Positions 54,009-62,941 of a stretch of DNA of 64,000 bases are shown here, piece by piece. The position numbers were made by a program, and so were the translations under genes. The DNA comes from Eubacterium sp. 1001713B170207_170306_E7 (GTDB taxonomy: Bacteria; Bacillota; Clostridia; Eubacteriales; Eubacteriaceae), in NCBI RefSeq assembly GCF_015547515.1, contig NZ_JADMVE010000006.1, positions 204,609-268,608 of the forward strand, given 5' to 3'. Below the pieces are notes generated by a model. The model was not told where the DNA came from. It saw only the letters and a list, made by a program, of their open reading frames with translations, and searched no databases. The number at the start of each line of letters is the position of its first letter. The first letter of the stretch is position 1.

Positions 54009-55847
54009 TCAGGATGCTTTGACCGTAAACTGGCTGTTGTACAGGTCGGCGTAAAAGCCATTCTGTTCGAGCAGACCCTGGTGGGTGCCCTGTTCCACGA
54101 TGGTGCCATTCTGCATGACCAGGATATGGTCCGCGTCGATGATGGTGGACAGCCGGTGGGCGATGACAAAGCTGGTGCGCCCTTTCATCAGGTGATCCAT
54201 GGCTTTCTGGATTTCGAGCTCGGTCCGCGTATCCACGCTGGAGGTGGCTTCATCCAGAATCAGGATGGCCGGATCGGCCAGAATGGCACGGGCGATGGTC
54301 AGCAGCTGGCGCTGTCCCTGTGAGATGTTGGAGGCTTCGTCGTTCAGGATGGACTGATAGCCCTTGGGCATGGTACGGATAAAATGGTCGGCCCGGGCGG
54401 CCTTGGCAGCCTGGATAATTTCTTCCCTGGTGGCCGCGTTGCGGCCGTAGGCGATATTATCCTCAATGGTTCCGCCAAAGAGCCAGGTATCCTGGAGCAC
54501 CATACCAAACTGTGCGCGCAGGTCACCCCGGCGCAGGTCGCGGATATCAACACCGTCGATCAGAATACGGCCGCCGTCCAGCTCATAAAACCGCATGAGC
54601 AGGTTGATCAGCGTGGTTTTCCCAGCGCCGGTGGGGCCGACAACGGCGATCTTTTCACCGGCCTTCACGTCAATGCTGATATCCTTCATCAGCAGGCGGT
54701 TGGGGCTGTAGCCAAACTGGACGTGCTCGAAACGCACGTCACCTCTGGGCTCGACCAGAGCCTTTGCGGGCGAGATATCCGGCACCTCGTCATCCTCGTC
54801 CAGAACCTCAAAGACACGTTCGGCCGAGGCGATGGCTGCCTGCATGGAGTTGAAAATGTAGGCCGCTTCGGTGATCGGCTCAGAGGCCTGGTTCACATAC
54901 TGGAAGAAAGCCTGGATCACCCCAAGGGACAGCCGCCCCTGGATTACAAAGAAGGCGCCGAGGACAGCGATCAGCACATAGCCGATCTGGTTCATGAGCC
55001 GGATCAGCGGATTGACCGCAAAGGTGATGAACTGGGCGTTGCGGCTGGCCGCGTAAAGGCGCTCGTTGACCTCCTCAACGGTCTGGGTCGAGGCGTCCTC
55101 CCGGTTAAAGGCTTTGATGACCACCTGCCCGGTAAAGAATTCCTCGATATGACCGTTGAGCTCGCCGAGGGTTTTCTGGTTTTTGGCAAAGCAGTGCTGG
55201 CTGCGGCGCGCGACCAGAGCGGTGATCACCATGCCGACAATGATCATCACAAAGGCGATCAGCGTCAGCAGCGGGCTGATGACCAGCATCAGGGTTACGG
55301 CCCCGATGATGGTGACCACCGTGATGATAAACTGCATCAGGCCCTCCTGGAGGGTATCCGCGACCTTTTCAAGGTCGTTGGTGGTCCGGCTCAGAATATC
55401 CCCTTTCTTGTGGTTGTCAAAATATTTCAGGGGTGTCCGGGCGAGCTTGGCGCTCAGGGATTCCCGCAGGGTCAGGGTGAGCCGCTGGGAAACGCTGGCC
55501 ATAAGGTATTGCTGCAGATAGTTAAAGGCTGCGCTGAACACGTACAGGCCCAGCAGCAGGCCCAGTATCCGGCCCATGGCGCCGAAGTTGAGCGTAAAGG
55601 CGGCGCCGGTCTCGATGGAGTGGCGCACACTGTCAAAAATCTGGTTGATGGCCTGGCCGATCACCATGGGTGCGGCCAGCGTAAAGGCACAGCTGAATAC
55701 CACAGAGATCAGCACGATGATCAGCTTGCCCTTTTGTTCTAAAAGCTTTGAGAAAAGCCGCTTCGCAGTTTTTCCGGCATAGCGTGCTTTTTCGGCGGAC
55801 ATGCCGTCGTTAGAAGTGGTTACTTCGTTTTCCGGACGTTCACTCAT
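54009..55847 (-). CDS. ABC exporter half-transporter, catalytically competent subunit
   Basis: A 612-residue membrane-ATPase fusion. Six transmembrane helices (residues about 35-340) precede an ABC domain with Walker A GPTGAGKTT, signature ISQGQRQ, Walker B ILILDEATSS (with the catalytic Glu) and the switch histidine in IAHRLST. It pairs with the preceding gene product, with which it overlaps by 4 bp, as a heterodimeric multidrug-type exporter (BmrCD-like). Confidence 0.93.
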   Translation of the reverse strand: MSERPENEVTTSNDGMSAEKARYAGKTAKRLFSKLLEQKGKLIIVLISVVFSCAFTLAAPMVIGQAINQIFDSVRHSIETGAAFTLNFGAMGRILGLLLGLYVFSAAFNYLQQYLMASVSQRLTLTLRESLSAKLARTPLKYFDNHKKGDILSRTTNDLEKVADTLQEGLMQFIITVVTIIGAVTLMLVISPLLTLIAFVMIIVGMVITALVARRSQHCFAKNQKTLGELNGHIEEFFTGQVVIKAFNREDASTQTVEEVNERLYAASRNAQFITFAVNPLIRLMNQIGYVLIAVLGAFFVIQGRLSLGVIQAFFQYVNQASEPITEAAYIFNSMQAAIASAERVFEVLDEDDEVPDISPAKALVEPRGDVRFEHVQFGYSPNRLLMKDISIDVKAGEKIAVVGPTGAGKTTLINLLMRFYELDGGRILIDGVDIRDLRRGDLRAQFGMVLQDTWLFGGTIEDNIAYGRNAATREEIIQAAKAARADHFIRTMPKGYQSILNDEASNISQGQRQLLTIARAILADPAILILDEATSSVDTRTELEIQKAMDHLMKGRTSFVIAHRLSTIIDADHILVMQNGTIVEQGTHQGLLEQNGFYADLYNSQFTVKAS

Positions 55848-57571
55848 GCTAATTCCTCCTTACTTAACTGTGATTCCGCGATTTCACGGTAAACCGGGCA
55901 GTTTTCGAGCAACTCGCGGTGGGTGCCCCTGCCGGCAATAATGCCGTTGTCCAGTACGATAATCTGGTCGGCGTCCACAATGGAGCTGACCCGCTGCGCC
56001 ACCACAATGATAGCGGCGTCGTGAATCTCGGCCTTTAAAGCCGCCCGCAGGCTGGCGTCGGTTTTAAAATCCAGGGCGGAGAAGCTGTCGTCAAAAATAT
56101 AGACGTCCGCTGCTTTTACCAGAGCCCGTGCGATGGCGAGCCGCTGCTTCTGGCCGCCGGAAAAATTGTTCCCGCCCTGGGCCACACGCGTCTCATAGCC
56201 GTACTTTAAATCGCCGATAAAGGCGTCGGCCTGGGCGATACGGGCAGCGCGGCGCAGCTCATCCAGCGTGGCGTCCTCTTTCCCGTAGCGCAGGTTATCG
56301 GCAATGGTGCCAGAAAATAAAAAAGCCTTCTGGGGCACAAAACCGATTTTATTCCGAAGCTCTTTTTGGGACAGGGTTTTGATGTCCCGTCCGTCAATGG
56401 CGATACTGCCGGCCTGAATGTCGTAAAAACGGGGAATCAGGCTGGCAATGGTTGACTTGCCCGAGCCGGTGCCGCCAATGATGGCAGTGGTTTGCCCAGC
56501 CCGGCAGGTAAAATTCAGATCGCTTAACACAGGCTCCTCCGCCCCCTGGTAACAGAAGGTCACATGGTGGAAGGCCAGCTTTTCGTCAGAAGGCTGAACG
56601 GTCAGCTCAGCCGGCGCATCGCCGATCTCAGGCTCCAGATCCAGAACCTCCGAGATACGCTTGGCGCAGGCTTCCGCCCTTGGGATCATGGTAAAGACCA
56701 TGACCGCCATGACCAGGTAGAACAGGATCAGCATGGCGTATTCGATCACGGCCATAATATCGCCGATCTCCATGGCGCCCCGGCCGATCTGTATGCCCCC
56801 GAACCAGATAATGGCCAGAGTGCAGAGGTTTAAGAGCATCAGGACCAGTGGCATGGCAACCGCAAAGATCTTGTTGATGCGGATAGCCGTGTTCGCGTAC
56901 TCCTCAAAAGAGGTGTTGACACGCCTGCGCTCAAAATCGGTCCGGTTAAAGGCGCGGATGACCCGCACCCCGGTAATGTATTCCCGCATGAAACGGTTGA
57001 TTTTGTCCATCCCGGTCTGCAGCAGACCGAACAGGGGCATGGTTTTCCGCTCAATGAGCACCGCCAGCACCATGAACAGGACCATGGTTACCACGATGAT
57101 GCCGCCCATGAAGGCGTTCTTGGAAAAGGCCAGGATCAGCCCTGCGATGGCCATGATAGGGGCTGGCAGCATCATCTGAAGCACCATGATCAGCGCCTGC
57201 TGGATCTGGTTGACATCACTGGTGTTGCGCGTGATCATGGACGCGGTACCGATGCTGTTAAAATCATTGATCGAAAAACGCTGGGCCTTTCTGAACAGAG
57301 CGTTTCGGATGTCCCGCCCGGTGCCGGACGAGAGAATGGCCGAAAACCAGGTGCCCAGAATGGCAAAAAGCCCGGTTAATACGGCAAAAAGCAGCATCAT
57401 GCCGCCGGTTCTGATGATGTAGGGAATATCCCCGTAGACGATACCGTTGTTTACGATATCTGCCGTAAGGGTGGGAATATAGAGGGTTCCCAGTGTCTGC
57501 AGAAACAGCAGCACGGCGACGAGGACCAGTGTTTTGCGATAGGGTATTAAGAATTTAAATAATCGAGTCAT
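55844..57571 (-). CDS. ABC exporter half-transporter, degenerate-site subunit
   Basis: A 575-residue half-transporter with six helices and an ABC domain. Walker A is GGTGSGKST and the signature FSGGQKQR. Walker B reads VYIFDDSFSALD, so the catalytic Glu is replaced by Asp, and the switch His is replaced by Gln in VAQRVSSI. This is the usual asymmetry of heterodimeric exporters, in which one ATP site is non-hydrolytic. It is the first gene of the operon, driven by the MerR-type promoter at 57617. Confidence 0.93.
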   Translation of the reverse strand: MTRLFKFLIPYRKTLVLVAVLLFLQTLGTLYIPTLTADIVNNGIVYGDIPYIIRTGGMMLLFAVLTGLFAILGTWFSAILSSGTGRDIRNALFRKAQRFSINDFNSIGTASMITRNTSDVNQIQQALIMVLQMMLPAPIMAIAGLILAFSKNAFMGGIIVVTMVLFMVLAVLIERKTMPLFGLLQTGMDKINRFMREYITGVRVIRAFNRTDFERRRVNTSFEEYANTAIRINKIFAVAMPLVLMLLNLCTLAIIWFGGIQIGRGAMEIGDIMAVIEYAMLILFYLVMAVMVFTMIPRAEACAKRISEVLDLEPEIGDAPAELTVQPSDEKLAFHHVTFCYQGAEEPVLSDLNFTCRAGQTTAIIGGTGSGKSTIASLIPRFYDIQAGSIAIDGRDIKTLSQKELRNKIGFVPQKAFLFSGTIADNLRYGKEDATLDELRRAARIAQADAFIGDLKYGYETRVAQGGNNFSGGQKQRLAIARALVKAADVYIFDDSFSALDFKTDASLRAALKAEIHDAAIIVVAQRVSSIVDADQIIVLDNGIIAGRGTHRELLENCPVYREIAESQLSKEELA

Positions 57572-57616
57572 TTCGTCTCCTTCCTATGGATGTTGTACTC
57601 CGGTTTGATGTATGTT

Positions 57617-57647
57617 ACTATAAACTGTAGAGTAACTGTACAGTCAA
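57617..57647 (-). promoter_or_regulatory. MerR-type promoter of the ABC exporter operon
   Basis: On the minus strand TTGACT (57642-57647), a 19-bp spacer and TATAGT (57617-57622). The long spacer contains the inverted repeat CTGTA/TACAG. An over-long spacer with an internal dyad is the hallmark of promoters activated by MerR-family proteins, and a MerR gene is divergently encoded. Confidence 0.85.
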
Positions 57648-57689
57648 GCAGAAAGATGAAAAAATTTAAGGTTTAAGGAAAGCTAAAAC

Positions 57690-58532
57690 ATGGAAAACAA
57701 GGCAACATTAACCATCAGCGAGTTTGCGAAGCTCTCGGGCGTCAGCCGCAAAACGCTCATCTACTATGATAAGATCGGTCTTTTCTGCCCGGAGAGAGTA
57801 GAGCCTGAAAGCGGGTACCGGTACTACTCTTATCTGCAGCTGGACGTGATCAGCGCCATTTACGCCCTGAAAGAAATCGGGACGCCTTTAAAGGACATCA
57901 AGGTTTATCTGGACAAGAGGACCCCGGAAAAGCTGGTGGCGCTTTTTGAGGAGCGGAAGGCCAAGATCGACGCGGAGATTAAAAGCCTGAAGCGGATCAG
58001 CGATATGATGGAGTCCAGGATCGAGATGACCCGGGCCAGCAGCACCATTGATACCAGCCGGGTTTCTGTGGAGTACATGCCGGCCGAACGTATTTTTATC
58101 AGTCCAGATATTTCAAATGTCGATGATGAGTCCATCTGGGATATTATCCAGGAATTCTATGAATACTGCGCCCTCTATAACATCAGCTATGGTTATCCGG
58201 TGGGGGACATTGTGTCCATGGAAAGCCTGCTGCAAAAGGCGTGGCATTTCCCTACCTGGTATTTCGCAAGGCTGGACGAGCCCATGGCGCTGCCGCACAT
58301 CGGCCTCAAGCCCGCTGGCTATTACGCGGTAGGCTATATCTACGGAAATTACGACAGTATTGACGCGCTGTACGAGCGGATCGACGCTTATATCGAAGAA
58401 AAGGGCCTGACGATTGACGGCTGTGGCTACCGCGAATCCATTCTGGATGAGATCGCCGTCCAGAACCCGGAGGATTACCTGTTTCAGGTGTCTGTAAAGG
58501 TGGAAAAGCCGCCGGAAGAAGATAAAAAATAA
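57690..58532 (+). CDS. MerR-family regulator with GyrI-like effector domain
   Basis: A 280-residue activator. The MerR helix-turn-helix is TISEFAKLSGVSRKTLIYYDKIGLFCPERVEPESGYRYYSYLQL. A dimerisation coiled coil (about 90-125) and a C-terminal GyrI/BmrR-like ligand domain follow. It is transcribed divergently from the ABC exporter genes and is very likely their drug-responsive activator. Confidence 0.92.
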   Translation: MENKATLTISEFAKLSGVSRKTLIYYDKIGLFCPERVEPESGYRYYSYLQLDVISAIYALKEIGTPLKDIKVYLDKRTPEKLVALFEERKAKIDAEIKSLKRISDMMESRIEMTRASSTIDTSRVSVEYMPAERIFISPDISNVDDESIWDIIQEFYEYCALYNISYGYPVGDIVSMESLLQKAWHFPTWYFARLDEPMALPHIGLKPAGYYAVGYIYGNYDSIDALYERIDAYIEEKGLTIDGCGYRESILDEIAVQNPEDYLFQVSVKVEKPPEEDKK

Positions 58533-58556
58533 GGACCTTGGAAATTCCCGGGTCCT
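58531..58556 (+). terminator. Terminator-like hairpin after the MerR gene
   Basis: AGGACC and GGTCCT arms around TTGGAAATTCCCG; a half palindrome follows immediately. Confidence 0.55.
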
Positions 58557-58573
58557 CTGAGCCTTTTGAGCAG
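58555..58573. repeat. Intergenic palindrome, right half only
   Basis: CTGAGCCTTTTGAGCAGG matches only the right arm of the palindrome family. A truncated copy. Confidence 0.7.
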
Positions 58574-58610
58574 GGTTTTTAAAGAAAAAATTTTATGTGA
58601 TTACAGGATT

Positions 58611-58847
58611 TTAAGGCTTCATAATATATTGCAGAGCGCCGCTGGGGCAGGTTTCAACGACTGTCTTGACCTCCTCGGCGGAGGCGTTGTCTGGCAGGAT
58701 CCAGGGCCGGCGGCAGACCTTGAACACCTCTCCGTTGCCGTGGGTGCAATTGCCGGAATGGCAGCAGATCGCTTTATTATAAAAAACGTCGATGTCTTGG
58801 CCTGTGTATTTTTTATAGCCTTTTTCAATCAGTTCTTTTTCAGTCAA
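58611..58847 (-). CDS. Small Fe-S (divergent Fer4/CDGSH-like) protein
   Basis: A 78-residue protein with AICCHSGNCTHGNGEVF and VVETCPSGALQY, the pattern of the Fer4_19 type. It probably binds one iron-sulfur cluster through C29, C34 and the later Cys/His residues. AGTGAAGAAC precedes the ATG. Monocistronic, partner unknown. Confidence 0.85.
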   Translation of the reverse strand: MTEKELIEKGYKKYTGQDIDVFYNKAICCHSGNCTHGNGEVFKVCRRPWILPDNASAEEVKTVVETCPSGALQYIMKP

Positions 58848-58917
58848 TGTTCTTCACTCCTTTATTGGATTTAAAAATATTCTTGTTTAATATATCCATT
58901 TTGAGCCGCTCTAAACA

Positions 58918-58947
58918 AAAAAGGACCTCCCGCTAAGGGAGGTTCCG
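58918..58947 (-). terminator. Terminator of the coiled-coil membrane protein gene
   Basis: GGAACCTCCC/GGGAGGTCC stem followed on the minus strand by TTTTTTG. Confidence 0.85.
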
Positions 58948-58948
58948 A

Positions 58949-59809
58949 TTATTCTGTTTTGCTGGGGTTTATGACCGAGTTGATGGCATCTTTAATCTGT
59001 TCGGCAGGATTGTTTTTCTTTTTTTCTTCCTCCTCGGCTTTCTTAGCCTCCTCCTCAGCCTTGCGTTCAGCCTCGCGGGCTTCTTCTTCCGCGATGCGGG
59101 CCGCCTCCTGGGCGGCTTCCTGGGCTTCAACCTTTTTTCGGACCTGGCTGATCGCGAAATTCATATCAGTCTGGGTGTCCGGGTTTTCAAGCTGGGCCAC
59201 CAGCTCCTGGGCCTCGTCGCAGGCGTCTGAGGAAGCATCCTCGGAGAGCTCGCTGCGGGCGGAGCCGTCCGTGAACTGTGAATCCAGAAGATCATTGATC
59301 TGCTTGTAGATATTATACTGGTTCTGGGCATCGGCAAAATCCTGCCTTACCGCAGCCGTAAAATCTGTTTTGCCCATGGCGTCCAGCTCAGACAGGTTTT
59401 TATTGATATTGTCGATCTGGAAGGGCTGTATGGTCCTCACGACCACGCGGGACCCGTCCTCCTTTGTCTGGTAGAGGGCAGCCACCCCGTTGAGGGTATC
59501 CGCCATCTTCTGCGCGGTGGAGGTGCGCTCCAGCAGAAAGCTGCGCATGGCCTCATCCCTGACCTGATTGGCTTTTTTAATGCTGTCAGAGATCTGTCCG
59601 GTGTTCTGGGCAACACCGTCAGCCAGCCCCGCATCGTTTTCAGTAAAAAGTGCGTTGACGGACTGAACCGCCCGGTTTTGAACCAGCAGCGGTATATGAT
59701 AAATGGCAGCGCCGATTCCGACAATGGCAGAAATCAGCAAAAGCAGTAAAATAATGGTGAGGACTTTACCGCGGGGCGCCATTCGGTTCCATAGTTTTAG
59801 TGGTTTCAT
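58949..59809 (-). CDS. Membrane-anchored coiled-coil protein of unknown function
   Basis: A 286-residue protein with one N-terminal transmembrane helix (VLTIILLLLLISAIVGIGAAI), an extracytoplasmic helical region and a C-terminal charged coiled coil (EAAQEAARIAEEEAREAER with Lys/Glu repeats). The C-terminal Ala/Glu/Lys stretch is low-complexity. Start at 59809, because AGGAG is 9 bp upstream; the ATG two codons earlier is only 3 bp from it. No family recognised. Confidence 0.7.
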   Translation of the reverse strand: MKPLKLWNRMAPRGKVLTIILLLLLISAIVGIGAAIYHIPLLVQNRAVQSVNALFTENDAGLADGVAQNTGQISDSIKKANQVRDEAMRSFLLERTSTAQKMADTLNGVAALYQTKEDGSRVVVRTIQPFQIDNINKNLSELDAMGKTDFTAAVRQDFADAQNQYNIYKQINDLLDSQFTDGSARSELSEDASSDACDEAQELVAQLENPDTQTDMNFAISQVRKKVEAQEAAQEAARIAEEEAREAERKAEEEAKKAEEEEKKKNNPAEQIKDAINSVINPSKTE

Positions 59810-59877
59810 CAGCATTTACTCCTAAATGTTGTGGATAACTTTAATCTTATCAGAACTTGCGTCGATTTTCAATTAGA

Positions 59878-59906
59878 AATAAAAAAAGATGGGCATGTTC
59901 CCATCC
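59878..59906 (-). terminator. Terminator of the FUSC-type gene
   Basis: GATGGG/CCCATC stem around AACATG, followed on the minus strand by TTTTTTT. Confidence 0.85.
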
Positions 59907-59920
59907 TTATATATAGGCCT

Positions 59921-60937
59921 TTAATTTTCCGGGTCTGGCGTCATGGTGCTGAAAAAGGTTTTTCGGGTAAAGGCCCCCAGATGGCGGATGACCACAACAA
60001 TCAGAATGCCGGTCAGCAGGCAGAGCACCCGGTTGATGATGGCCGAGGTGAGGTCAAAGAGCACCAGAGAGGCAAAAAGCGCGCTCATGAAGTTGATAAC
60101 CTGCTGGTATTTATAGGGCTTGGCAAACTGGTAATTGCCGATATAGCCCAGCAGCAGGATCAGAAATCCGCCGTATCCCTCGGGCACCAGCATTTGAAAG
60201 AGCAGCACGAAAAGCACAATCCCCGCCAGTGTGGCAACAGACCGGTGCTTGATCCGCGTCAGGGTTTCACCGTAGTCCGCCTGCGTGAGCGACATGACCA
60301 CAATGCTGATCCAGAGCGGCTTTCTCAGGCCGAAGGCCATACCGATAAACATGGCCAGAGTAAGTCCCAGTGTCATCTTCAGGATAAGAGCCTGATCCTT
60401 TTTTTGGCAGAGCCGGACCTGCTGCTTCAGACTGCGCTGGCTGGAGGGGTCAAAGCCCTTTATTTTCCAACAGACCGCAGTCACAGCCGCAGTGATAGCA
60501 GCGCCGGTTAAAAGGCCGGCCATCCTGAGGGTAAAGGCATGCCCTGTCACAGGGCTGGCCTGACAGAAAATATAGCAGAGTAAAAAGATGATGTGGGGCC
60601 TGAGCGCCGAGGGCTCCGAGCAAAAGGCCATCATCAGGTAAATAAAAATAAAGTTCAGCGCAAGACCAGCCCACAGGTTGAGAAGGGAGAGCGCCGAAAC
60701 CAGGCCTGAGCCCACGAAAAAGAAGAAAAGCAGAAAGGTCATGGAGCTGGGCTTTAACGCCATATCACAGACCGGGAAGGTCAGGAGCGCAACGATAATG
60801 GCAATGGAAGGGAGAAGATTTTCCTGTCCAAAGAAACGCGCGAAGAGATTGATAAAAAGAAGAATGAACGCAAAGCGCACCGTGTTGATAAAAAATGTTT
60901 TAATTCCGGCTTTTACCGTCGTCTTATTTAAGGTCAA
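59921..60937 (-). CDS. FUSC-family (aromatic acid exporter-like) membrane protein
   Basis: A 338-residue membrane protein with two blocks of hydrophobic helices around a short soluble loop (KGFDPSSQRSLKQQVRLCQKK), the FUSC/ArAE layout. FGLRKPLWISIVVMSLTQADYGETLTRIKHRSVATLAGI is the family-specific block. A TTG start at 60937 is preferred, since GGAGG lies 8 bp upstream. An ATG ten codons earlier (60967) overlaps that site and lacks its own. Substrate unknown. Confidence 0.82.
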   Translation of the reverse strand: MTLNKTTVKAGIKTFFINTVRFAFILLFINLFARFFGQENLLPSIAIIVALLTFPVCDMALKPSSMTFLLFFFFVGSGLVSALSLLNLWAGLALNFIFIYLMMAFCSEPSALRPHIIFLLCYIFCQASPVTGHAFTLRMAGLLTGAAITAAVTAVCWKIKGFDPSSQRSLKQQVRLCQKKDQALILKMTLGLTLAMFIGMAFGLRKPLWISIVVMSLTQADYGETLTRIKHRSVATLAGIVLFVLLFQMLVPEGYGGFLILLLGYIGNYQFAKPYKYQQVINFMSALFASLVLFDLTSAIINRVLCLLTGILIVVVIRHLGAFTRKTFFSTMTPDPEN

Positions 60938-61129
60938 GCAGTATTCCTCCAATCCAGTATTGATCATTAAAACCTATCATAACGGAATACAGGGCAAAAA
61001 ACAAGAACGTCGTTTTGGCGGAATTTCAGTGAATCCGGTTGCAATTTTGCGTTCATTGAAATAAAAATAATGAATTGAAACTTTTTAAAACGGTCATTAA
61101 GGAAGCTTAAGAAAAGCTTTTGTGGCGGA

Positions 61130-61363
61130 TTACCATTCCGCCAGATCCAGCACCTCAGTAAAAAAGGCGTCGTGGTTCTCATAAATTGTCTGGGGAGCAT
61201 ATTCCGCGAAATCCTCCTCGTTGTAAACCACACTGACCTGTACGCCTGTATGGATGGTCATTTTTGCCAGTCGGCGCGCCTGCTCCTTCAGGGTGTCATT
61301 GGCCTCGGACCGGATGGCGATACAGCCGGGTTTGTCAAATTGTCGAGCGATAAGATAAGCCAT
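61130..61363 (-). CDS. Small DUF6718-like protein
   Basis: A 77-residue soluble protein (AYLIARQFDKPGCIAIRSEAND at the start, VSVVYNEEDFAEYAPQTIYENHDAFF near the end), resembling the DUF6718 family of small Firmicute proteins. Function unknown. AAGGAATG precedes the ATG. Confidence 0.7.
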   Translation of the reverse strand: MAYLIARQFDKPGCIAIRSEANDTLKEQARRLAKMTIHTGVQVSVVYNEEDFAEYAPQTIYENHDAFFTEVLDLAEW

Positions 61364-61557
61364 TTTGATTCATTCCTTTTTATTTTTATTATAGCATACC
61401 AGCGGGCAGCCGGGAAAAGGGATACGGATAAAAAATAGTCTCCTTAAAAAAAGAATCCGTTTTCAGCGAAAAAAATAACGTTTTTAAATATAAATACAAA
61501 CTATAAATAACGTTTAAAAGCGTATAGAATGGGTAAATACCATTAAGATATGTTAGT
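61364..61557. other. AT-rich gap before cfa
   Basis: About 190 bp between divergent genes, with no gene, clear hairpin or repeat recognised. Confidence 0.5.
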
Positions 61558-61587
61558 TTGACAATACTTCTTAAAGGGGTGTACAAT
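61558..61587 (+). promoter_or_regulatory. Promoter of cfa
   Basis: TTGACA (61558-61563), 18-bp spacer, TACAAT (61582-61587). A GC-rich hairpin (GCGCC/GGCGC near 61610-61628) lies in the leader. Confidence 0.7.
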
Positions 61588-61659
61588 CTATAAAGTAAAG
61601 CTCTACCGCGCCGGGCTTTTGGCGGCGCGTTTGAGTCTGATGTGATAAGGAGAATGAAC

Positions 61660-62826
61660 ATGAAGCTTGAAGATAACCTGATGATTCAATTTTTAAAGAA
61701 GTTTGATGAAAACCCGTTTCTGATTAAAATAAACGGCAAGGAAGTTTTATTGGGCGAGGGCGAGCCGACCTTTGTGGTTCGGTTCAATAAGAGCCTGGAC
61801 ATCAAGGAGCTCAGGCGCAGTACCTCGCTGGCGCTGGGCGAGGCCTACATGCGAGGCGATATCGAAGTGGAAGGCGACCTCTTTCAGGCCCTCGACCAGC
61901 TTCTGGGACAGATAGGAAAATTTTCCCTGGATCAATCGGCCTTAAAAAAGCTGATCTTCACCTCGAATTCCAAAAAGAACCAAAAGGATGAGGTATCCTC
62001 CCACTACGATATCGGCAATGATTTTTACAGGCTCTGGCTGGACGATACCCTGAGCTACTCCTGCGGTTATTTTAAAAACCCGGACGATACCCTTTATGAC
62101 GCCCAGGTCAATAAGGTCGATTATATCCTGGAAAAGCTGTATCTGAAAGAAGGGATGAGCCTTCTGGATATTGGCTGCGGCTGGGGATTTCTGCTCATCG
62201 AGGCGGCTAAGAAATACGGGATCAACGGCGTGGGCATTACCCTGAGCCAGGAACAGTATAATAAATTCAGCCAGCGCATTGTGGAGGAAGGCCTGGAGGG
62301 CCAGCTGACAGCAGAGCTGATGGATTACCGAGATCTGCCCAAATATGGAAAGACCTTTGACCGCATTGTCAGCGTGGGCATGGTCGAGCATGTGGGCAGA
62401 GACAATTACAACCTCTTTTTATCCTGCGCAGATAAGGTTTTAAACCCCAAGGGACTGTTTCTGCTGCACTATATCAGCGCATTGGAGGAACACCCTGGAG
62501 ACCCCTGGATTAAGAAATACATTTTTCCGGGCGGCATGGTTCCCTCGCTCCGGGAAATGATCAGCCTGGCCGCGACGCACCGTTTCTACGTCATTGATGT
62601 GGAGAGCCTGAGACGGCATTACACCAAAACCCTGCTCTGCTGGGACGCAAATTTCAGAGCGCATCTTGACGAGGTGCGCGAGATGTTCGACGATGAATTT
62701 GTCCGGATGTGGGACTTGTACCTCTGCTCCTGCGCGGCGACCTTCCACAACGGCATCATTGACCTGAGCCAGATTCTGATGACCAAGGGCGTGAACAACG
62801 ACCTGCCCATGACCCGGTGGTACTGA
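61660..62826 (+). CDS. cfa: Cyclopropane-fatty-acyl-phospholipid synthase
   Basis: A 388-residue S-adenosylmethionine-dependent enzyme that adds methylene bridges to unsaturated lipid chains. SSHYDIGNDFYRLWLDDTLSYSCGYF and LLDIGCGWGFLLIEAAKKYG (SAM site) are diagnostic, and EHVGRDNYNLFLSCADKVLNPKGLFLLHYIS follows. Start at 61660, 7 bp after AAGGAG; the ATG at 61654 is too close to it. Confidence 0.96.
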   Translation: MKLEDNLMIQFLKKFDENPFLIKINGKEVLLGEGEPTFVVRFNKSLDIKELRRSTSLALGEAYMRGDIEVEGDLFQALDQLLGQIGKFSLDQSALKKLIFTSNSKKNQKDEVSSHYDIGNDFYRLWLDDTLSYSCGYFKNPDDTLYDAQVNKVDYILEKLYLKEGMSLLDIGCGWGFLLIEAAKKYGINGVGITLSQEQYNKFSQRIVEEGLEGQLTAELMDYRDLPKYGKTFDRIVSVGMVEHVGRDNYNLFLSCADKVLNPKGLFLLHYISALEEHPGDPWIKKYIFPGGMVPSLREMISLAATHRFYVIDVESLRRHYTKTLLCWDANFRAHLDEVREMFDDEFVRMWDLYLCSCAATFHNGIIDLSQILMTKGVNNDLPMTRWY

Positions 62827-62859
62827 AAAAAGAGAACCTGATCAAGGTGGCAGGCAGAA

Positions 62860-62896
62860 AAACGCTATGCAAAAGCTTTTGCATAGCGTTTTTTTA
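62860..62896. terminator. Terminator of cfa
   Basis: AACGCTATGCAAAAGC and its complement form a near-perfect stem, followed by TTTTTTT. Confidence 0.9.
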
Positions 62897-62941
62897 TGGA
62901 GTGTCCTGATTGACAGCGTACAGGTAAAACAATAAGCCCAG

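Noticed and set aside
54384-55742. Long plus-strand frame opposite the ABC exporter
   Set aside because: Antisense shadow with charge-repeat composition; the exporter on the other strand has all ABC motifs.
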